Positions 9,001 to 18,000 of a DNA stretch of 20,596 nt are shown here, in pieces; within the stretch, counting starts at the first letter, position 1, and the number at the start of each line of letters is the position of its first letter. The DNA comes from Sphacelaria rigidula (lineage: Eukaryota > Phaeophyceae > Sphacelariales). The notes under the pieces were generated by a model. It had not been told where the DNA came from. It saw only the letters and a list, made by a program, of their open reading frames with translations, and did no database searches. The translations under genes and the position numbers were made by a program. Location of the stretch: the NCBI GenBank assembly GCA_964200075.2, contig CAXNAA020000512.1, positions 1 to 20,596 of the forward strand, read 5' to 3'.

Positions 9001-12000
9001 CTATACGTGCTGCTCTCACTCACGTCTACTCGTACACATTCGCACCATTCCGTGATACACGACGGCAAAGAGTATTTTTGTCTCCATATCACTAAGGATC
9101 TACACCAAATACATCAATAGTATGTACTACGTATCAAGCAAGCGTTAAGCTTCGCCTCCTTCTCAAATCTGCTCATGTGCTTGCAGCTTCAGCGCGAGGA
9201 GACTGTCTTGTCCCATATGTGGGATGAACCATCCGAAGAGGAGCGCGAGGAAGACATTAACGAAGACGAACGCTACGCCAGATTGGAGGCAGAAGCAGCT
9301 TCTCGATTTATTCGTCCGGATATGCTTCGTCGTCCTTTCGAACGACCGCGACCCGTGGTTATTTGCTTGGCCCGAGATGTGCCTGGCGAAGCGAGGGATC
9401 GTATCGTTCGGCAGTTAGACCAGGATCTCCCAGGCTTAACAGTTCATATCGACGACACGAACAACATGGGTCTTGACATAGGCGACCTGCAGAACGCTCT
9501 GTCTGCAAGGTGTGCACTGATGTGTCGAAAACTGGGGCTGTGAAATGACTGGCGGAAACCCTGCGCATTTGTCACGCGCTCCTGCCGCGTCCGACTCTCT
9601 GTTTGGGTGTTTACATTCGTGTGGCGCGAATACAAAGCGATAAGTTGTAAAATGTAACACAAAGTTTATTCATTGTTGGATTTTGAGGAAAGTGCGCACA
9701 TGTGGTGATTGTTATGCTGTAGTACTTCTCCGTGCACCCTGCATCTACCGTTTGTTGTAACTGAATGCTTGTTTGCAACTGAATGTTTGTTTGCTACTCG
9801 TTAGATTTAATGTCATCTGTGAGGTGGACGTGGGGCTGGGTCAAAAATGGAGGAATGCATTCTTTCAGCGATTGACTACAACCAAGGAGGCACTGATTCC
9901 AACGCCGAGCTTCATCTTGGTTGTGGGTGTGGACAAAAACCGTTCTGGCGGGCCATTGGATACGTCCGTGGGGTGTATCGATCGGGACTTGGCGATTATG
10001 GGCGACGGAGCAATGAAAAGATGCCTCGAGGATGTTGGTCGTATCATCAAAGAACTCCAGTGCCCGACGCTACTCGAGGCTCTCACGAACATGGGCCGGA
10101 ATCCGTCCCCGCCTTCGCCCGCTCACATGATTGTCGTGGAGGCTATAACAATTCTCCTCACGCCGCAGAATACATTTCATAAATGTACTCCATTGTCATC
10201 ATTGAGAGGGGTGGCTTGGATGGAGGCTCGGCGAATGCTGACCTCCCCCACACAGCTTTTGGCTGCAATCGCATCGGTTGACATATTTGACATTCCGATG
10301 ACCAAGACACGTACATTGAAGGTACGTAAACTAACCGGCGAGATGTACCCGCATAGCTATATTTCTGCCATAAGTTATTGGAACTGATTTGCGCAATGTC
10401 TACCTTACACGCAATCTCTTCTCGATAACGCGCTCTTGCCTCGGTTAGGTGTACGTCGATCATGATCACTGGCCGGAAAACGGCCAAAACTCCGCTGGCG
10501 ACGATGATGTGCTCCCCTATCTCGCCGAGTGGGCACGTTCGGCAATCAATTTCTCGGAGCTGCTCAATGAGGCCGGCGGTCGACCTGAAGCTTTGTCCCG
10601 CTATTCCTCAGGACTGCTGGCTGCCGTCGTGCCCGTGCTTGATGATCACCCAAGCGTGCAGGGACACACCGACGCTGAGGTCAAAAGGGGGTAAGCCTCG
10701 TAATCGTGGGCTACGCTCTGTGATAGCTGAGGGGTGCGGCATACCACGTCGTGCATACTATACCCGCGACGACAAAAAGCTACAGAAGACATAGAACGAG
10801 TCCTGGATGGCATTCCTCATCTTAGTTCGGTGCCGCCATACGCCTCGGGAGGCCCCTCAATAGCCAATTTCAAATTATTCTCCAGGTGGAGAGCAGCGTA
10901 CCACCAGACACTAACAGCTCTGCTGGAAGACGTGCGAGTCTTCCGTGTTGCAAGACGCGTGCAAGGCACTCATACTGCCGGTGTCCACCTGATTGAGGTA
11001 CGTACGCACTTCCAGTGGACTCGACGTATGGGCCGGATGCACGTTTCTGTAGAGTGGTATGCCCCTCGCTGTGGAGGTACTATAACCCTGTTGTCTGCGC
11101 TACGCATATGAACCTCGCGTCGCCGCATTTGCGTCTATGTTGGTTGTTTTTTGGCGAGCGACAGACAACGCTACTTTCCAGCGGTCGTGACTTTTGTCAA
11201 CACATGGTTTCGGTTTGTCGAGCAGGTATATCAAGAGTGCGAGCGGCTGTTTTTCCACGTGTACAGTCCGGAATCTTGTGTGGGCAGCTTCTGCGTGGTG
11301 GAGGAGCGGCAGGTATGTGTGCCCCGGCCCCTAGCACAACATGATAATGGCAGAAGTTGAGTAAGCGTTTTGCCATTCTGTGGCACTTTCTGCTCGTATC
11401 ATTTCTGTGATTGACGTAAGTAGCTGTCGACAGGTGATCTACCGATTATTCCGCCTGCTTGCATTTGGTCGGCAGCAAGGAAAGAGGCAAGAGTTCGACC
11501 AGTTTCCCCTACATGTCAAATGATCTATCGCCCCCCCCAAAATGGTGTGTATACTGCAGGGCACACAGGTTCTCGTTCACAGAACCATGATGTCGTTCGG
11601 GGCAGTCTTTACCAGACCACTATGTAGGATCACGCCAATCATTTGCTGCCTGGATAAGCGTGTGGCGGCCAAATCGTCGGAGTATTTTGTTTTTGGTCAA
11701 AGCATGTGGAGGGTACTTTAATTTCAGCGCGTGACGTGTGCATACCTGGATTCTGTAGTACATATCATCATTTTCTTGAAGGCTTCCACCGAGGGCGAGG
11801 AAAGAAGGGGAGACAATTCTAGTTTCCGGGACATGGGCCCTCCCGATGACTTACTATTGTCCGGACGTGAAGGTGTTGATGATATTTGTATGGTGTATTG
11901 GATATACTAGTTCTGCAACAAGAATATGCTACTCTTCGTGAACGCACTTTGCTCAGGTTAGCCAGCTGCTGGCCCCCACGCTTGATCAACCGCCCGAGTT

Positions 12001-15000
12001 TGGATCTGGCGCTGTCCCGTGCGACCGAGAAAACATGTTTTCACGCCTGGTCGCTCGTCTCAGCTTCAAGGAGAGTTCACGCCGTACGGTGAGTAGTTCT
12101 TGTCGTGCACTAGAGACAGCCATGCCACCTCAGTTAGCTCGATTATGCCCCAGACGCACGAGCCGTGATATATCTATGACCGTGCCGTAGTCCACTTGGC
12201 GAATTCAATGTGAGGTTGAATGGTAGCACTCCACATTTTGGTTTACGTTTGCGGTGCACGTCCCTCATGTCGACAGCTTGGTGATGAGATTCATATATTT
12301 TGCTTACCGCTCTTGTACGCCCAATGCGACATGCACCAGGCAAATAAAAAGTGCCTGACGTGCGAGCGACCTCTAAGACGGCTACTGCGTGATGTTCGGC
12401 ACATATCGGGCCACCTTGCTAAAGTCACCGTGTACGAGGAGGCAAGAGGCGAGCTGAGATACATGGCGTATCTTGCCGACCGCACAGCAAGGCTGGAACT
12501 AAAAGTTGACGCCAGAGAAGTAGAAAGAGTGCTACCTGACAGCAGTGTTGAAATAGGAGAACGGGAGGCGCTCACAAGCGGAGACACAAGTCGCCTTCTT
12601 GTCCCAGTCACCGATCGTCTGGCGATATCTCCCTCCCGCGTCACAGTTTCCATGGGAGCAAAGTGTACTGGTCGGCGTACGACAACATCATTGAGCTCTC
12701 AAGGGCTAGTCCTTAAGCTTCGTCTCAAGGTACGCATCTTCAGCAGACTGCCTGGAATCCACAAGTGTGGGCTCTTTCCCAATCGTCGAGCAACTTATAT
12801 ACTATTGTATTACCTCTCGTTGCAGGGTGGTCCTGGCCGGCGTGTCTTCCAAACCGTATCGCTCATCTCTGGCGCGTCTCACATTTTGACCGTGTGGGAG
12901 CTGGGGAGGCGTGGCCTACTCAGGGTAGTAGCATACGACCCCATCAGAAGTATTTCGTACGAGACGTTGCTGTCCAAGACGGAACGCGCTTGCTTGGGCT
13001 ATGATGGAGAAAATTGCAAGTCGTGGTGCAAGGATCTCACCCGACGCTTAAGTTTGCGGAGAGCAAACGCTGAGACAATGTCGCTGATTGGATGCGCGGC
13101 TAGTGGCCAAAACCCTACACCAGGGAAGAGAACAATGTCCTTGGATAAAACAATATTCGCCACCACCTACCGCGTGACCACCGGTGGGGATGACTCCCGT
13201 TTACTGCGGGTGCGTGTTTCTCTCATAGATGCGGGAAACTGCGTCGCCCTTGATCTTTACCAGAATGATACATCGAGGGAGTGCCGCATTCACCTAGAAG
13301 CAGAAGAGCTGGTACCAGATGAAATTCCACCACCCATCGCCAGCGTTGAACCGATTCCAGCAAGTAATGTCACTAGGCCGGCCCAAACCGAGGAGAGAAC
13401 ATCAGCTGGTGCTAACGGTGAAGAAGGCAGCTTGATGGGGAGAATTATTGCTGACGCGAACTCGCGCGAAGGGATCGTGCGCCGGCTCTTGCGTACTCTT
13501 CGTTTTCCCGATCCAGATACCGTCACCCTTCCGACCCAAGGCACAGCAAGGAGATATGCGATGGCGCCGTCCGATGGTGCCAAACAGCGACGACCGCAGG
13601 GTAGCTTACTGGTGACGTCTGAATCTCCCGCGGTAGTGCGTACCAACGGACTTGGCGAGCTGAACAATGATTTTTTTAATCGACGTCGTCAGCCCGATAC
13701 TCTGATTTATGAACGAGATACAGCACGGGTCGCAGAAGAAGCTAGTAGGGCTACCAATAGGTGAATACTCGCGTTTGAACACCAGACCCTGTTAGTGACA
13801 GGGCGACAGGGCGCATACTCTGTTGACGGTTGAATAGTTTCTCTATGCACTTCAATTTTCCTTTCAGTTGCGGTTATTATCGTGATGTCTATGAGTTTGA
13901 GCCTTCGCCTGACATCCAACTGCAGGGGGAAGTCAAGAGGACGCAAGGGCAAGCAAAAGCGAGAAAACGCAGGCCCTTCTTCCGTGAGCGGGCGTGCAAA
14001 AATGCTTGTGGGAACCACAGAAGTAAAAGGTGGAGATGAGCTCCAACGAAGAACAGAGGCAGTAGCCGACCATCTCGTCACATCGAAGGTATGGCAACTG
14101 TACATTTTCCCTTCGTAACAGACCTTTCGCGCCTGTACGTAGCTTCGATGTCACCGATGCGGTAGCACAAGCCACGTCACAAAAGACGCTTTTTTGAGCG
14201 TTCGAATACTTGTGTGAGAAAATCTTTTCGAAACGATTCTTCTGACCCGGAACTTTGGATATATAATCACTTGTTTGGTCGGAAACAATCTGTGATACCT
14301 TCACCGTCCCGTGCCTGCTCCACTAACAGGGACCCGAGGAAAACGAAATTGATTCTATCCGCTCCACACCCGGAGCCACATCAATATCACTACCGCAGTT
14401 TGGTGAACGGCGAGTATTCAATGAAGCGGTTCCGATACGAAAGGACGACTGGGAGGCACACCAGCCAGTGTGTGACACAATCGTAACCGTGTACGAGTGC
14501 CCCCCGCCAGAAATATCCAGCACTACCATCACGGGAAATGAGGAGGAGCTTGCCTTGCGCGCTGTCGTGTACTACCCCAAAATGGCGTCGTACGCCGAAG
14601 TCCCCATCACTGGCTTTGTTGATCTGCGACAGGTGATTGCCCATGCCACGTGATGTCGAATGTACTGGTGCGCAGCTCAGGACGGGCTCTTTTTCGTGTA
14701 GCCGATCTCAAGCGTTGACTCTGTGCAAATTGGTGAAATGACCGTCAGGCCACGGGCGTACCCTGCAGGTTGTTGGGCCACTGCAACAACCACTGGCATT
14801 CGCCTGGCGGCAACAACGGACCAGCGACACTGCAAATCTTCTCTTCAACTTCATATTCCGGGAGAGAACAATGATACGAGCCGGGACACGGGATGACACG
14901 GTTGACGCCTATGTAGAGCATGGGTCAGACTTCAGCGTGATCTTGAAGCGCAGTCGACTGTATCGGTCCATAAAGCAGACACCGATCCACCTTGGCAGAG

Positions 15001-18000
15001 AGCAAGACGCGCAGGCAAACAGCGGTCAACTTATTGACGATGTGCTACGACGGGGACGGAAAGTAAGCATGATACGCATGTATTAGCTTCCTCTGGGCGG
15101 CCATAGAAATGGCAGCATTGGTGATCATCTCAACAGCCTGCTAATGTGTGACACAGGCGTTGCTTTCCACCCTGGGACGCTGAGACCCCGCTTCGTCTCC
15201 GCACATGATGCTATCACCAATGATTGGCAGAACGACTTCAAGCGTTGCGTTGGCTCGTAGCTTCGCGCTGGCAGCACTCTACACAGGCATTTGCCGCCGG
15301 TATTGGTATCGCGCGTGCTTTGCCTATAGAAAATGCGCACATCTGCGACATTTGATCCGTTTGCGCGTACATTGCAGCAATGAGGCACTTGCTGAAAACA
15401 TGGTTGCTCCTGTGGCGCGCGCGCACTTGACTCGCGTTCAATAGTTGCTCGAGTGAAGTGCAATTTGAAGTAGGCTTATCTGCTCGTTGTAGTTACGTGA
15501 CGACCGAATTACGTTTCTTACGTGATCGCCACCCGTCTTCGAGGTTGCACAAGTTGTAGATGTTTTGTATCAATGAGGTGGATAACGTTGCCTATGCTGC
15601 ATGGCGGCTTCAGATATACCGTGGCGCAGTGAATGTGAGCAGCACACTGTTCCATCTAACAGCCTACGAAATACCATCTTCGGAGGAGACAAGTCCAGTG
15701 CCCGCCCTCAAGTTCATTGCGTACGAGCCGCGAACACAAATCCAGGTGGGCATCGATCACCCCTGTTCTATGGTTGCCGGTATGTATGCCAAGCTTGTTA
15801 TTTGTTTTCTGAGTGAAGATGCGTGAGCGTGAAAAGACAGCGTGAAGATCATCAGCAGAGCTACCCACTTGCGTGAGAAATATGCTTGGCTGATTCGAAG
15901 TGCCAAAATTCTAGCCGTTGCCTTACACCAAGCACGCCCGGCGCGTTGTCGACTCGATTGTTTACCTTGTATTTTATAACACCACGGTTTAGCTTGTGGC
16001 GGTGATCGAATCGGCTGCTGTGCTTGAGGCTGCTGGTGGCCCGCATTCACCTTGGATAAATGCAGGGAATCGTGAGAAGTTGGCTGGGATTGTGGCGGGG
16101 TTGTTACGTCTCAAGGTGAGATTCCTGGAGCCTGCTCTAAAGATACGACGTTGATCAACCATTGAGATAGCTTTATAAGTGCGGTGAGTGCACGAGCCCC
16201 GGTCCGTCCTTTTCCGCTCTATGATGCAGGCCTTGAGTGATGGCTCAGCAGCGCTTGTGATGCCGTGGTCCCGCGAGCCGCTAGGGTTCGTGGACGAGGT
16301 TCAACCTGGCGAAACGTCTCGACCTCGGAGCGAAAAGGTGCTGGCGTGTGCAAAGCGAGAAGGCTTCTCACGTTTAGAGATGTTCAGCACGCGCATCACG
16401 GGCCACGAGGTATACGTCTGTCTACGTGCTCGGCACACAAGCTACGCAACTGATAAAAGAGGACGACGTATCATATTACCTCTGCGGTAACCGCGAAAAT
16501 TGGCTTCGTGCTTCAGAGCGGTAAAACTAGGAACACTTATTCTGGTACTAGACAACGACGGACTTTGAGGGTTGTCGGTGCACCTTCTCCTTCAATCAAA
16601 CCAGGACAATCCATGAAACGGGACAAATGCGTACGTTCAAGACCTTGTCTGCACCATGACTGGTGGTGTCCTGATGCACTCCTTCTGCTGCCCCATCTGC
16701 CGCGGTTTCCACGTTTCGACTCCGCCTGTGGGACGCACCGCTGTATATCTCAGTGATGGCGTATATTCTAGCGATGATGTACATCGCCATGAGCGAGATT
16801 TTTCGTTTAGTTTACCTCGGGCACGTCTATCATGTGACCACGGCTGGATTCGTGGAGGATAAATTAATGTGCGATAATCTATCAATCAAATCAACCAATT
16901 GAAAAGGACGAGGGTATACCCTGCAGTAATCTTAACAGTCCCAACTCGGTTTCATTTGTATCAATATCAGGTCGTTGTTACAGTATTTGCTGCGTCTAAT
17001 GCCGCGGAAGATGCGACAACACCGGTGAGCCGGGAAGGGGACACTGAGGGCCCGATGCTCAGATTCAACGTGTACAGCCCGAAGCTGAACGAGAGCGCCG
17101 ATGTTGACCTTCAGCATTCTATGCAGAAAATGATGACCGGTGCGTAGCCGCAAAACGGTCGGTAAGCGCACGGTGATACGGATGGTTTTGGTGGCCGGCG
17201 GACTTGACAGCTAAAGATGTTCCCCGATAGCGTTCTCTTGATCGTTGCCAAACTTCAGTCTGGTCATCACATCTCTTCACGTGCATGATATCTGATACTC
17301 GAAACATGCCGTTGATGCTAGCCCATGTAAAATTTGAGCCTGATTTTTGTCATCGGATCTACGTTGTCTCAAGTACGGTAGAGTACTACGTCCATATTTT
17401 GGTTCAAGCAAAATCCGCACAATAGCACCCAAATTTAAGAGAAAATATCACTGCGCACTCATATTGTATTGTCCCACTTATTGTAGGTCGCAATATCTTC
17501 GACTTCACCAACGGGGAGGCCCGGTCGGCAGCGGTACGTCATGTGGCCCGATTCTTGTGTGTTACACTCAGCTGTCCACCAAAAGGCTTGCAAGTAAAGG
17601 TATGTCGTTGTCGCCACTAATCTAGCCTTCTCCACATACGCGTAAGTACCCATATGATCGGCGATTACGTACACGTGTATGTCAACTTCTAGGCTGAACA
17701 TACGTGGAGCAGTTAAATGAGTGATCGTGAAATTGCAGCTTTACAGCGGCGATTGAAACGCATTTTTGGGCCCGTGCAGGCGATTTGTCTCTGTGTTCCA
17801 CGAAACACGTGCGTCAATATGATTAGCCTTATGCAGCTCGGTCCCATCGGCAGTTCTGATGATGGCACCGCAATTACTCCCGGTCAACGCGGGGCGTAGC
17901 ACTCCCAAATCTGCTTTGACGCCCCTTTTCGTAGAGTGCAAGTTAGCTACCGACGTTATAGGGAGGTGTCACGATAAAATTAATAAGACTTTCAACTTGG

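Noticed and set aside
11434-11524. Possible extra exon in intron 8 after GCTGTCGACAG
   Set aside because: The acceptor is good and phase 0, but the frame reaches a stop with no usable donor, and exons 8 and 9 join directly into a unit matching the other repeats.
13868-14039. Alternative exon 12 starting after CCTTTCAG, reading a different frame
   Set aside because: The phase would fit, but this frame runs into a stop at 14037-14039 without a suitable donor. The acceptor at 13925/13926 also fits and leads to a clean phase-0 donor.
17717-17899. 60-codon frame with helix-like REIAALQRRLKRIF in intron 19
   Set aside because: An in-frame TAA lies immediately before the ATG and no acceptor of the right phase leads into it.
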